This document shows, piece by piece, positions 16,997 to 23,852 of a DNA stretch of 23,852 bases; within the stretch, counting starts at the first letter, position 1, and each line of letters starts with the position of its first letter. The position numbers and the translations under genes are program-made. The stretch covers positions 1 through 23,852 of the forward strand of contig CAYMLQ010000050.1 in NCBI GenBank assembly GCA_964390795.1. The letters are read 5' to 3'. The notes beneath the pieces are model-generated. The model ran no database searches. It saw nothing but the letters and a program-made list of their open reading frames with translations, and was not told the origin of the DNA. Source of the stretch: CAYMLQ01 sp964390795 (GTDB lineage Bacteria; Verrucomicrobiota; Kiritimatiellia; RFP12; UBA1067).

Positions 16997-17298
16997 TGCT
17001 GAACATCGTCTATTCCCCTCTGCTCTCCGCCGCCGTGACAGCCGCCCTTCAGGCAAAGGAGCGCTTTGTCCTCGCGGCGCTCAAAGCGCTCCCCGCCGAG
17101 GGCGCGTTCCGCTGGACCACCTGGACGACACCTGGCGCGCCCGACTGCTATGTGCTCCGGCCCGCCGACGACAACGACCGCTGCGTGGTTTGGTTCTCGC
17201 TGGCCGAGATCCAGCGCCAGCTCACGGAAGCCCGCATCGCGTCAGCCATCGGCGAGCAGAAGCGCACGACCCCGGGCGGGTGTGTGTCAGAAAAGTGA
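16996..17298 (+). CDS. Unknown 100-aa protein coupled to the heme-protein gene
   Basis: I do not recognise this family. The ATG at 16996 overlaps the previous stop as TGATG, and AAGGAGG at 16983-16989 is a near-perfect Shine-Dalgarno seven bases ahead. Both support real translation and the ATG rather than the in-frame GTG at 16993. The product is small and mixed alpha/beta in appearance: an amphipathic N-terminal helix (LLSAAVTAALQAKERFVLAALKAL), a tryptophan-rich strand region (FRWTTWTTPGAPDCYVL) and a charged helical end (LAEIQRQLTEARIASAIGEQKR). There is no signal peptide and no clear membrane segment. A cytoplasmic helper of the heme protein is possible but unproven. Confidence 0.6.
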   Translation: MLNIVYSPLLSAAVTAALQAKERFVLAALKALPAEGAFRWTTWTTPGAPDCYVLRPADDNDRCVVWFSLAEIQRQLTEARIASAIGEQKRTTPGGCVSEK

Positions 17299-17317
17299 CG
17301 GATTAAGGGAAAAGATA

Positions 17318-17373
17318 AGGGTGAAAGATGAGTGGCGTCTTGCCTTTAATCGATCTCCTTCATCTTTCACCCT
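17318..17373. repeat. 14-bp perfect inverted repeat downstream of the 100-aa gene
   Basis: AGGGTGAAAGATGA (17318-17331) and its exact reverse complement (17360-17373) enclose a 28-base loop. Related words (GATTAAGGG, CCTTTAATC) flank and fill the loop. It could fold as a strong hairpin at the end of the heme-protein transcript. No T-tract follows. Confidence 0.75.
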
Positions 17374-17482
17374 ATTCACCCCGGGCCAAGAGTAGGCTTT
17401 GCGGTTGCGTTATCCCACTGTTTTTGGCTTAATACCCGTCGCCGGAAAATGGGCAAACGGCCCTAGTAGTCTGTACAGCCAC

Positions 17483-17576
17483 AAAATTCGGTATTTTTTG
17501 GCCAGGATTACATGATTTACAAGATTGAATTCATTGGCTATTAATCATGTGAATCCTGTAATCATGGCCGAATTTT
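17483..17576. repeat. Imperfect inverted repeat with GGATTACATGATT-type words, upstream of pyrF
   Basis: The left arm has AAAATTCGG then GGCCAGGATTACATGATT (17483-17516). The right arm (17541-17576) carries AATCATGTGAATCCTGTAATC and GGCCGAATTTT in the opposite sense. The arms pair with one roughly ten-base offset. The rest of the 375-bp non-coding stretch (17299-17673) shows nothing else I can name. Confidence 0.65.
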
Positions 17577-17673
17577 CATGTTGTACTGTGTACTAGCGGT
17601 GCTCCGATTTCCAGCCGAACGGTCTAAACCGCTAAACGCCTTTTCGAACCTTCCCAAGGAAAGTACACTCCCC

Positions 17674-18369
17674 ATGGCAGAACTGATTGTCGCTCTCGAT
17701 GTCTCCACCACCGCCGATGTCATACAGGTCGTCGACCGCCTCGGCGACTCCGTGTCGTTCTACAAGATCGGCCTGGAACTCTTCAGCGCCGAGGGACCGT
17801 CCGTGGTCAAGGCGGTCAAGAGCCGCGGCAAAAAGGTCTTCCTCGACCTCAAGCTGCACGACATCCCCCGTACCGTGGAACGCGCGGTCATCGCCGGCGC
17901 GGCGCTGGGCGTGGACCTGATGACCATCCACGCGGTCGGCGGCAAGGCCATGATCCGCGCGGCCAAGGACGCAGCCCTCTCCTGCGGCGCGAGCGCGCCC
18001 AAGATTCTGGCCGTCACGGTTCTGACCAGCCTCGACCAAACGGATCTCGCGGATATCGGGGTGTCCCGCGAAATGAAGGCGCAGGTGGCGTCGCTCGGCC
18101 TGCTCGCCTGCGAGAACGGCGCGGACGGCATCGTCTGCTCCCCCAAAGAAGTCTCCAATATGCGTGCCGCGCTCGGCCCGCAGGCCTTGCTGGTGACCCC
18201 GGGCGTGCGCCCGGCCGGCGCGGACGTCGGCGACCAGAAGCGCGTGGCGACGCCCGCGCAAGCGGTCAGGGACGGCTCCACGCACCTCGTGGTGGGACGC
18301 CCGATCCTCGAAGCCGCCGACCCCTGCGCCGCCGCCCGCGCCATCGCCGCCGAGATGGCCGGCGCGTGA
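17674..18369 (+). CDS. pyrF: Orotidine 5'-phosphate decarboxylase
   Basis: The 231-aa protein decarboxylates OMP to UMP, the last step of pyrimidine synthesis, in the cytoplasm. The family pattern is clear: IVALDV (Asp9), YKIGLELF (Lys31), the signature FLDLKLHDIP with Asp58, Lys60 and Asp63, the phosphate-binding TPGVRP, and the closing VVGRPI. The length is normal for type 1 PyrF. The ATG at 17674 was chosen over the upstream in-frame start at 17578 because the fold begins at once with MAELIVALDV and AAGGAAAG at 17656-17663 gives a ribosome site. It is not obviously part of the glycan cluster; the two repeats upstream separate them. It faces the Gfo/Idh/MocA gene tail to tail with only 21 bases between. 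Confidence 0.95.
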   Translation: MAELIVALDVSTTADVIQVVDRLGDSVSFYKIGLELFSAEGPSVVKAVKSRGKKVFLDLKLHDIPRTVERAVIAGAALGVDLMTIHAVGGKAMIRAAKDAALSCGASAPKILAVTVLTSLDQTDLADIGVSREMKAQVASLGLLACENGADGIVCSPKEVSNMRAALGPQALLVTPGVRPAGADVGDQKRVATPAQAVRDGSTHLVVGRPILEAADPCAAARAIAAEMAGA

Positions 18370-18390
18370 GAGAGCGCCGGGGTTCAGTGT

Positions 18391-19860
18391 TCAGATCTCC
18401 CACCCTTTGCGGTACTCGCGCGTCAGATACTTATCGGCCTCGGGCCGGTTTGTGATCTTCATGTTTGCCGCGTCCCACAGCAGCCGCTTGCCGCCGAGCC
18501 GCAGCGAGACCGCCGCCAGATTCATCGCGTCGGAGATCGGCCCCGCTTTCAGGAAGTCGCCGCAGGTGGCCGTGCCGCCCCGGAACGCCTGGACCCAATC
18601 GGTATTGACCGGCGTCGGCGCGGGGAGCTGCCCCGCCTTCTCGCCCGAGAGAAGGCGGGGCTTGTCGCCGTGGAACCCGGCCAATATCTTGCCTTTCTCT
18701 CCAACGAACAGCATGCCTTCCGGCGCCAGTTCGCCGTTCTCCCGCTCAACCTCTTCGGGCGTGCGCGGCCGCATCCCGCCGTCGTACCAGAAGAGGTCCA
18801 GCGCCGGGCGCTCCCCCTTTGCCGCGAATTTGAAGCGCACCGTTGACGCCGCCGGGAATGCGTAGTCGTTGGCGACCTTGACGCTCACGCGGTCGCGCAG
18901 CGTGCACACGTGGCTCGGCGTTGTCTCCACCAGCACCGGCGCGTCGAGGCCGAATTCGGCGAACACGCGGCAGAGGCTGTAGTGCCCCATGTCCGCGATC
19001 GCTCCGCCGCCGAACTCGTACCAGCCGCGGAAGACCATGTGCGTGTAGTTCGGATGGTACGGCCGGTCCAGCGACGGCCCCAGCCACAGGTTCCAGATGA
19101 AGTCCTTCGGCGCCGGCGGCGTGTCGGTCGGCAGCGTCGCGTACTGCGGCCACACCGGACGGCTCGACCAGTTGTGGATCTCCAGCAGCTTGCCGATCAC
19201 GCCAGCGCGGACGAGCTGAGCCGAGGTCGAGACGTCGCCGCCCGACGTCGCCGGAATGAAGTGCGTGGCCACGCCGGTCTGGCGCGCGGTCTCGATCACC
19301 TTCCGCGCCTCCGCCAGCCGGTTCGCGAGCGGCTTGTGCAGGATCACCCGCTTGCCGGCCTTCATCGCGGCGATGGCCACCGTCGCGTGCAGGTGGTCTG
19401 GCGTCATGACCTTGACCGCGTCGAGCCCCTTCTCCTTTTCGAGCAGCTCCCGGAAATCCGCGTATTTCGCGCACGCCTTGAAAGCGTCAGCTGCGCGCTG
19501 GTTCGCGTAGAACAAGTCGACCGCTTCTGCCGCAGCGTCGCGGCCGCCCGGGATCGGCCGGCCTTCGCGCCACTCGGGCTTGCCGATGGCCTTGGCAAGA
19601 CCCTTGCGCAAACCGTCGCGCGACCAGTCCAGATAGTCGTCGCCGTCCCGGTTCGGGTCGCACACCGCGACGACCTGCAGCTCGGGCGTGGAAAGCAGCC
19701 CCGGCAACTCGCGAAGCCCCTGCGAGCCGCAGCCGATCAGCGCGATCGTCAGCTTGCTGTTCGGCGCAACGCGTCCCGACTGGCCCAGCACATGACTGGG
19801 AACAATGTTGAAGGCGGCGGCCGAGACCCCGGCCGCTTTCAGAAACGCCCGTCGATTCAT
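18391..19860 (-). CDS. Tat-exported Gfo/Idh/MocA-family oxidoreductase
   Basis: The 489-aa protein starts with a twin-arginine signal (MNRRAFLKAAG...SHVLG). A Rossmann nucleotide-binding motif follows (ALIGCGSQG), then VVAVCDPN, the TPDHLHA motif and HKPLAN with Lys176 where most relatives have EKP. The C-terminal alpha/beta domain includes GGGAIADMGHY, and the tail LGGKRLLWDAANMK ends in YRKGWEI. Such proteins are NAD(P)-dependent or cofactor-bound sugar oxidoreductases and are abundant in PVC bacteria. The substrate cannot be read here. The ATG at 19860 is chosen over longer in-frame extensions because of the Tat signal. It overlaps the stop of the upstream relative as ATGA, so the pair is coupled. 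Glu to His before KP is a mild oddity. Confidence 0.88.
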   Translation of the reverse strand: MNRRAFLKAAGVSAAAFNIVPSHVLGQSGRVAPNSKLTIALIGCGSQGLRELPGLLSTPELQVVAVCDPNRDGDDYLDWSRDGLRKGLAKAIGKPEWREGRPIPGGRDAAAEAVDLFYANQRAADAFKACAKYADFRELLEKEKGLDAVKVMTPDHLHATVAIAAMKAGKRVILHKPLANRLAEARKVIETARQTGVATHFIPATSGGDVSTSAQLVRAGVIGKLLEIHNWSSRPVWPQYATLPTDTPPAPKDFIWNLWLGPSLDRPYHPNYTHMVFRGWYEFGGGAIADMGHYSLCRVFAEFGLDAPVLVETTPSHVCTLRDRVSVKVANDYAFPAASTVRFKFAAKGERPALDLFWYDGGMRPRTPEEVERENGELAPEGMLFVGEKGKILAGFHGDKPRLLSGEKAGQLPAPTPVNTDWVQAFRGGTATCGDFLKAGPISDAMNLAAVSLRLGGKRLLWDAANMKITNRPEADKYLTREYRKGWEI

Positions 19861-20354
19861 GATATGCCCCCCATCAGTTCGAACCCCTTGCGGTAGGCCT
19901 TGCGGATGAGCGCCTCGGCCTCGGGCGCATTCTTCGCCCGCATCGCGGCCGCGTCCCACTCGATCCGCTTGCCGAGCCGCATGGCGGCCAGCGAGATCGG
20001 CGCGTGCCAGTGGTCCGGCGTCGCGACCATTACCGCGTCGAGACCCTTCTCCTTCTCGAGCATCACGCGGTAGTCCTTGTAGATCGGCCGCCCAGGGTAT
20101 TGCTTGAACGTATGCGCCGCATGCGCCTCATCCACGTCGCACAGCGCGGCGATGTTGACGTTCGCGAAGGAGGCCAGCTCTTTGGTCACGCCCGCGCCCT
20201 GACCGCCGACGCCGATGCAGCCGATACTCAGACGTCCCGACGGCGGAGTCACCCCCGGCGCGCCGAGCACGTGGCGCGGCAGAATCGAAAAACTGAACGC
20301 GGCTGCGGCGCCTGCCGCAGCAAACTGGCGACGTGAGACGGTCGTGGATGGCAT
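19857..20354 (-). pseudogene. Internally deleted Gfo/Idh/MocA-family gene
   Basis: The 165-aa reading frame has a Tat signal (SRRQFAAAGAAAAFSF...HVLG), a Rossmann motif (GCIGVGGQG) and the ATPDHWHA motif at 111-118. After SLAAMR it jumps directly to the C-terminal tail LGKRIEWDAAAMRAKNAPEAEALIRKAYRKGFEL, which in full-length relatives lies some 270 residues further on. The catalytic EKP lysine and the whole substrate domain are therefore missing. The frame is intact across the junction (about residue 126-131, near 19965-19980) and still couples by ATGA to the intact gene. Likely a deletion between similar (L/A)GKR-coding stretches. It could be a pseudogene, an assembly artefact or a retained short Tat protein. 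The start at 20354 follows the Tat signal. Confidence 0.75.
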
Positions 20355-20519
20355 GGCAAACCCTTTCTTTGCTGAACCCCCCTTGCGCAGCGCGCGCCCC
20401 GTCAGACCCCCAAGAGGCTGCACACGATGCGAATGAACGTTATGCGGAGAAGAATGGCACAGATTGCCTTCCCAATCAAGGGAAGACTCAACCAGTGTCG
20501 GATGTGCACCCGGAGGCCT

Positions 20520-21506
20520 TTACAGCGCGCCGCCCCGGTGCTGACGCCAGCGCTCGCGCAGCCGCGCCTGCTTGTCCGCGCGCGAGAGACCCTCCGTGGC
20601 GCCAACCATTTCCGAAATTGAAAAAAGGTCGGCTGAAACGACCGGTGCGGGCGAGGGTTTCGGAGGCGCTGGCTCCAGCATGGGCGCGCAACAGGCAGGG
20701 CGTCCCAAATCCGGATACGACGCGTGGATGAGCGCCCAAATGTCGGACTCTGTCGGCAGCGTCACAGCCGCGCCATGCACTGCGCACAGGCGTCCGGCCA
20801 GCAGCTTCAGCATCACGGTATCGGCCGCGCAGTAGCGCTCCAGCGTGCGCTTGGCCTGCTCGTCGCCGCGCGCCTGCCACGCCTGCCACAGCCAGACCGC
20901 CTCAGCGCCGCCCAGGCCCTCCAGGTCCGCCGGACGCTGCAGCCCCAGCGTGCGCTCGATCTTCTTGAGCCCGCCGCGCCACCCGGCGTGGTGGCAGAGC
21001 CAGCGCAGGTCCACGTGTGCGCAAGGCAGTTCGGGAATATGGAAACGGTCGAGCACGCGTGGCACATCGAAGCTCGCCCCGTTAAAGGAAACCAACAGCT
21101 TCACGCCCTCGAGCAACTCCAGAAAGTCGTCCAGATTCTCGCCTGCCAGAAACCGCAGGGGCCTTCCCTCGTGGAAGCAGCAAACCAGTGTGACGATACT
21201 GTCGGCCTCCAGTCCGCTGGTTTCGATATCGAAATAGGAGGCCTGCTCGAACCAATGCGTCAGCACACGCCACTGCTCAAGACGCGGCAGGCGCTTGGTG
21301 AAAAATGCGGCATCGTCGGAGTGGAGCGCACGCAGGCTCTGCTCCGTTGCCGCGCGAATCTCATCCCAAGCGAAAACATCAAAGCCAGCGAGCGGGTGCT
21401 GAGCATTAACGATATCCGTCCAGCACTGACATCCCTCAAGCCGCAGCGTTTTCTCATACTGCGGGCCAATGCGCGGCAAATGCCTGATGTACTGCTGCAA
21501 GACCAT
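20520..21506 (-). CDS. YprB-like ribonuclease H-fold 3'-5' exonuclease
   Basis: The 328-aa protein has the DEDD exonuclease pattern of the YprB/RNase_H_2 family. YFDIETSGL carries Asp93 and Glu95, SFNGASFDVPRVL has Asp147, and YCAADTVMLKLL has Asp229. HVDLRWLCH (Asp166) and the GGLKKIERTLGL stretch are also typical. It probably degrades single-stranded nucleic acid in the cytoplasm, role unknown. The N-terminal about 85 residues resemble the helical lead-in of the family (HLPRIGPQYEKTL). The C-terminal about 60 residues are proline-rich and charged and may be disordered. The ATG at 21506 has a GAGG site about six bases upstream, just after the terminator of secY. The 165-base gap to the next gene downstream (20355-20519) holds a small hairpin (20468-20485) without a T-tract. 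Confidence 0.82.
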   Translation of the reverse strand: MVLQQYIRHLPRIGPQYEKTLRLEGCQCWTDIVNAQHPLAGFDVFAWDEIRAATEQSLRALHSDDAAFFTKRLPRLEQWRVLTHWFEQASYFDIETSGLEADSIVTLVCCFHEGRPLRFLAGENLDDFLELLEGVKLLVSFNGASFDVPRVLDRFHIPELPCAHVDLRWLCHHAGWRGGLKKIERTLGLQRPADLEGLGGAEAVWLWQAWQARGDEQAKRTLERYCAADTVMLKLLAGRLCAVHGAAVTLPTESDIWALIHASYPDLGRPACCAPMLEPAPPKPSPAPVVSADLFSISEMVGATEGLSRADKQARLRERWRQHRGGAL

Positions 21507-21514
21507 ATCGCCTC

Positions 21515-21554
21515 AAAAAAAGACAGGCCCACGGACTGACATCCGCGAGCCTGT
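21515..21554 (-). terminator. Rho-independent terminator after secY
   Basis: Read on the minus strand, ACAGGC...GCCTGT arms (21523-21554) with an inner CGGA/TCCG pair form a stem. It is followed by seven Ts (21515-21521). It lies 33 bases after the secY stop and just before the exonuclease gene. Confidence 0.75.
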
Positions 21555-21587
21555 TCCTTCACGCGTATTCCACGCGCAGTCCCGTAT

Positions 21588-22976
21588 TTACCGCCGACCG
21601 CGCAGGCGGCCGTGTTTCAGGAAGCCGTCGTAGTTGCGCATCAGCAGGTGCGACTCCATCTGACGCAGCGTATCAAGAGCCACGCCGACGATAATCAGCA
21701 GGCTCGTGCCGCCGAAGAACGAGGCCATCTCCCACGGGAGCTGCATCATGCCGCGCAGCAACTGCGGAACCAGCGCGATGATGAGCAGTCCGCCGCCGCC
21801 GATCAGCGTCACACGGGTCATTAGCGCATCCAGATATTCCGCCGTCGCGCGTCCCGGACGAATGCCCGGCACATACGAGCCCTCGCGCTTCAGGCTGTCG
21901 GAGATCTGCATCGCGTTAAACTGAGTGGCTACCCAGAAGAACGAGAAGAACATGATCAGCAGCGCGTAAACGCCCAGATGGATGGGGCTGGTCATATCGA
22001 CCAATTGCACGCCAAGCCATTTCAGCCAGGCCAGCCACTCGATCTCGGCAGGAATCCTGCTCAGCAAAGCGGAGGGAAACTGGATAAGCGGCCCCGCGAA
22101 GATGATCGGCATAACACCCGTATAGTTCACGCGCAGCGGCATGTACGTCTGCTGCATGCCGCCGTACGCCCCGCCGCCGCCCGCAGCACGGCGGGTGGAA
22201 TGGATCGGCACTTTGCGAATACCCTGCGTCAGCATCACGGTTCCCATGGTGATCATGAAACCGAAGAGCAGCAACAGGATGAGTTCAACCGGGCTATTGG
22301 TAGCCTGAATGCCGTTCAGACCGAAGTAGCGCGTCCACGCTTCGACGATCGCAACCGGCAGGCGCGACGTGATGTTGATCATGATGATCAGCGACGTTCC
22401 GTTGCCGATGCCGCGCTGGGTGATCTGATCGGCGAGCCACATGACGAGCAGAGATGCCGTCGTCATACAGATCGTGGTCATGATGTTGAACCCCAGCCCC
22501 GGCCGAGTGACGATCTGAACGTTTCCTAGCCCGAAAGAGGCAGGGTTCTGCAACGCCGTCGCCAGCGCAAACGCCTGGAACACGCAGATACCAATCGTGA
22601 GATAGCGCGTGTACTGCGCGAGTTTCAGTCGGCCAGACTCACCCTCTTGCCTGAGTCGCTCAAGCATGGGGATGACCGCCGTCAGCAGCTGGATAATAAT
22701 CGAGGCGCTGATGTACGGCCAAATACTCAGGAAGCCGATCGCGCACTGGTTAAGAGCACCGCCGCTGAACACGTTGAACCAATCCATGAGGCCGCCGCCT
22801 GCGCCGGCGGTCTCACGGATACGGGCCAGTTCAGCTTGCAGCGTCTGCCAATCCACGCCGGGAGTCGGTATCATGGAGATCAGGCGGCTGACGAAGATCA
22901 AACCGGCCGACAGCAGGATACGTTTCCTGAGTTCAGGAATTTTGAAGGTGTTCGCAAAGGTGGCAAGCATGGGCAT
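21588..22976 (-). CDS. secY: Preprotein translocase subunit SecY
   Basis: The 462-aa integral membrane protein forms the SecYEG channel for export. The start MLATFANTFKIPELRKRI, the plug region, SIWPYISASIIIQLL, LADQITQRGIGNGTSLII, KVPIHSTRRAAGGG, LRVNYTGVMPIIFA and the end GGTSLLIIVGVALDT are all characteristic. About ten membrane helices are apparent and the length is normal. I chose ATG 22976 because GTGAGG lies nine bases ahead. GTG 22991, which overlaps the rplO stop as GTGA, and ATG 22970 are alternatives. It follows rplO directly and is the last gene of the ribosomal operon here: adk, map or infA do not follow, and a terminator does. Confidence 0.95.
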   Translation of the reverse strand: MPMLATFANTFKIPELRKRILLSAGLIFVSRLISMIPTPGVDWQTLQAELARIRETAGAGGGLMDWFNVFSGGALNQCAIGFLSIWPYISASIIIQLLTAVIPMLERLRQEGESGRLKLAQYTRYLTIGICVFQAFALATALQNPASFGLGNVQIVTRPGLGFNIMTTICMTTASLLVMWLADQITQRGIGNGTSLIIMINITSRLPVAIVEAWTRYFGLNGIQATNSPVELILLLLFGFMITMGTVMLTQGIRKVPIHSTRRAAGGGGAYGGMQQTYMPLRVNYTGVMPIIFAGPLIQFPSALLSRIPAEIEWLAWLKWLGVQLVDMTSPIHLGVYALLIMFFSFFWVATQFNAMQISDSLKREGSYVPGIRPGRATAEYLDALMTRVTLIGGGGLLIIALVPQLLRGMMQLPWEMASFFGGTSLLIIVGVALDTLRQMESHLLMRNYDGFLKHGRLRGRR

Positions 22977-22987
22977 GATGACGAACC

Positions 22988-23428
22988 TCACACAATTTCA
23001 ACACTACCGCCTGCGGCTTCGATCTTCGCCTTGGCCGTCGCGCTGACACCGTTGACTTTGACGGTCAGTTTCTTGGTCAGCTCCCCGCTGCCGAGAAGTT
23101 TGACGCCGTCGAATTTATTGGCAAACAGACCGCAGGCGCGGAGCAGATCAGGCGTGACTTCGGTGCCGTTCTCGAAACGGTCGAGTGCGCACACGTTGAC
23201 AGGGCAGTAGGTGATCCGCGTGTAATTCTTGAAACCGCGCTTAGGCAGGCGGCGGATGAGCGGCATCTGGCCGCCTTCGAAGCCCAGCTTGCCCTTGTGG
23301 CCTTTGCGGGCGTTCTGACCTTTGTGGCCGCGGGTCGATGTTTTACCATGCCCCGATGCCCGACCACGTCCGACGCGTTTGCGGGATTTCCGCGCGCCAG
23401 CGACATTCTTAAGTGATGACAGATCCAT
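22988..23428 (-). CDS. rplO: 50S ribosomal protein L15
   Basis: The 146-aa protein shows the L15 pattern. It opens MDLSSLKNVAGARKSRKRVGRG with the glycine/arginine/lysine-rich extension (GHGKTSTRGHKGQNAR). GFEGGQMPLIRRLPKRGF is the family signature. The end is the globular domain (KLLGSGELTKKLTVKVNG...AGGSVEIV). It binds 23S rRNA in late large-subunit assembly. GAAAGGA a few bases upstream is the ribosome site. The gene lies between rpsE and secY, as in spc operons, but rpmD (L30) is not between rpsE and it. Its stop overlaps or abuts the secY start. Confidence 0.97.
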   Translation of the reverse strand: MDLSSLKNVAGARKSRKRVGRGRASGHGKTSTRGHKGQNARKGHKGKLGFEGGQMPLIRRLPKRGFKNYTRITYCPVNVCALDRFENGTEVTPDLLRACGLFANKFDGVKLLGSGELTKKLTVKVNGVSATAKAKIEAAGGSVEIV

Positions 23429-23443
23429 TTGAAAATCCTTTCG

Positions 23444-23509
23444 AGCTAATAGTTAATAACCAATAGTTAACCATGACGGTGTTAACCTATTATTTATTAA
23501 CTATTAGCT
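23444..23509 (-). repeat. 66-bp AT-rich hairpin between rpsE and rplO
   Basis: AGCTAATAGTTAATAA (23444-23459) is the exact reverse complement of 23494-23509. A second, inner pair (AATAGTTAAC at 23463-23472 and GTTAACCTATT at 23481-23491) leaves a small loop. It starts six bases after the rpsE stop and fills the place where rpmD is normally found. It may modulate or process the ribosomal transcript. Confidence 0.85.
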
Positions 23510-23515
23510 ATTCAA

Positions 23516-23852
23516 TTAGGCTCTCGCAGCCGCGATCTCTTCCGCCGAGCGCAAGTTGTTCAGCGCATCGATGGTGGCTTTGACCACGTTGAGACGGTTC
23601 TTGCTCCCGAGCGACTTGCCGATCGCGTCGCGCACGCCCGCAGCCTCGAGCACCGGGCGCATACCGCCGCCGACGATCAGGCCTGTGCCGTCCGGCGCGG
23701 GCTTGAGCAGCACGCGTCCGCCGTCACACACGCCGGTCACCTGATGCGGGATGGTCTTGCCGGCGAGCTTGACGCGCATCATTTCCTTCTTGGCCGAGTC
23801 GCCGCCCTTGCGGATGGCGTCGCTGACCTCGTTGGCCTTGCCGAAGCCGAAG
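23516..23852 (-). CDS. rpsE: 30S ribosomal protein S5, C-terminal part (5' end outside window)
   Basis: About 111 residues are visible and the frame stays open to the window edge, so the ATG at 23782 is internal. GFGKANEVSDAIRKGGDSAKKEMMRV matches the end of the S5 double-stranded RNA-binding domain. The C-terminal domain pattern follows (GGRVLLKPAPDGTGLIVGGGMRPVLEAAGV, KSLGSKNRLNVVKATIDAL). S5 helps tRNA selection fidelity and small-subunit assembly. Gene order rpsE-rplO-secY matches the spc operon apart from the missing rpmD. Confidence 0.95.
   Translation of the reverse strand, partial: FGFGKANEVSDAIRKGGDSAKKEMMRVKLAGKTIPHQVTGVCDGGRVLLKPAPDGTGLIVGGGMRPVLEAAGVRDAIGKSLGSKNRLNVVKATIDALNNLRSAEEIAAARA

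Noticed and set aside
17405..17435. Possible promoter TTGCGT/TAATAC upstream of pyrF
   Set aside because: The spacing is 19 bases, it is far from the gene, and two inverted repeats lie nearby. Too weak to call.
20468..20485. Small perfect hairpin CTTCCC-AATCAA-GGGAAG after the exonuclease gene
   Set aside because: The stem is only six base pairs with no T-tract on the minus strand, so a terminator is not supported.
1..23852. CRISPR array, tRNA, rRNA or transposase gene
   Set aside because: No regularly spaced repeats, no cloverleaf or rRNA-like stretch and no transposase-like product were seen by reading. A covariance search was not possible here.

Overview
The window looks like a chromosomal piece of a PVC-superphylum bacterium, probably Kiritimatiellota or another Verrucomicrobiota relative, less likely a planctomycete. 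This is inferred from several traits together: exported proteins built on the hydrazine-synthase-alpha (HZS-alpha) plan with c-type heme motifs, Tat-exported Gfo/Idh/MocA oxidoreductases, a DxDGDGxxD repeat protein, many modular glycan-active proteins, and a high-GC genome with word-repeat hairpins between genes. No rRNA or tRNA gene is visible, so the phylum call is not firm.

Layout. (1) 1-629: the 3' end of a secreted repeat protein, visibly AT-richer than the rest. (2) 949-13704, plus strand: a glycan-degradation cluster. In order it holds a GH140/DUF4038 apiosidase-like hydrolase, a three-CXXCH HZS-alpha-like protein with a rhamnogalacturonan-lyase-type (PL4 domain III-like) beta-sandwich, a GH78 alpha-L-rhamnosidase, a HEAT/zinc-ribbon/PD-(D/E)XK protein, an FGE-like/sialidase-propeller/MORN fusion, and a GH43/GH32-like propeller protein. 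The last three are joined by ATGA stop/start overlaps. (3) 13705-14017: a gap with a 153-bp branched inverted repeat and an 18-codon leader ORF that has a strong Shine-Dalgarno. (4) 14018-17298: a second HZS-alpha-like heme protein, here with a rhamnosidase-type sugar-binding module, coupled (TGATG) to an unknown 100-aa protein. (5) 17299-17673: a non-coding stretch with two inverted repeats. (6) pyrF at 17674-18369. (7) Minus strand: two coupled Gfo/Idh/MocA genes, one intact and one lacking its middle, then a YprB-like exonuclease. (8) Minus strand: the end of the spc ribosomal operon (rpsE, rplO, secY), with a perfect-arm hairpin where rpmD usually lies and an intrinsic terminator after secY.

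How the genes may work together. GH140 and GH78 are families known from pectin (rhamnogalacturonan I/II) breakdown, and the sialidase fold includes enzymes acting on the ulosonic acids of RG-II. The two heme proteins carry sugar-binding modules of the same kinds, and the module in the second aligns with one inside the neighbouring rhamnosidase. The main hypothesis is therefore a pectin-directed locus in which exported c-type heme proteins act on or sense the same glycan as the hydrolases. The modules and motifs are visible in the translations; the redox role is inference.
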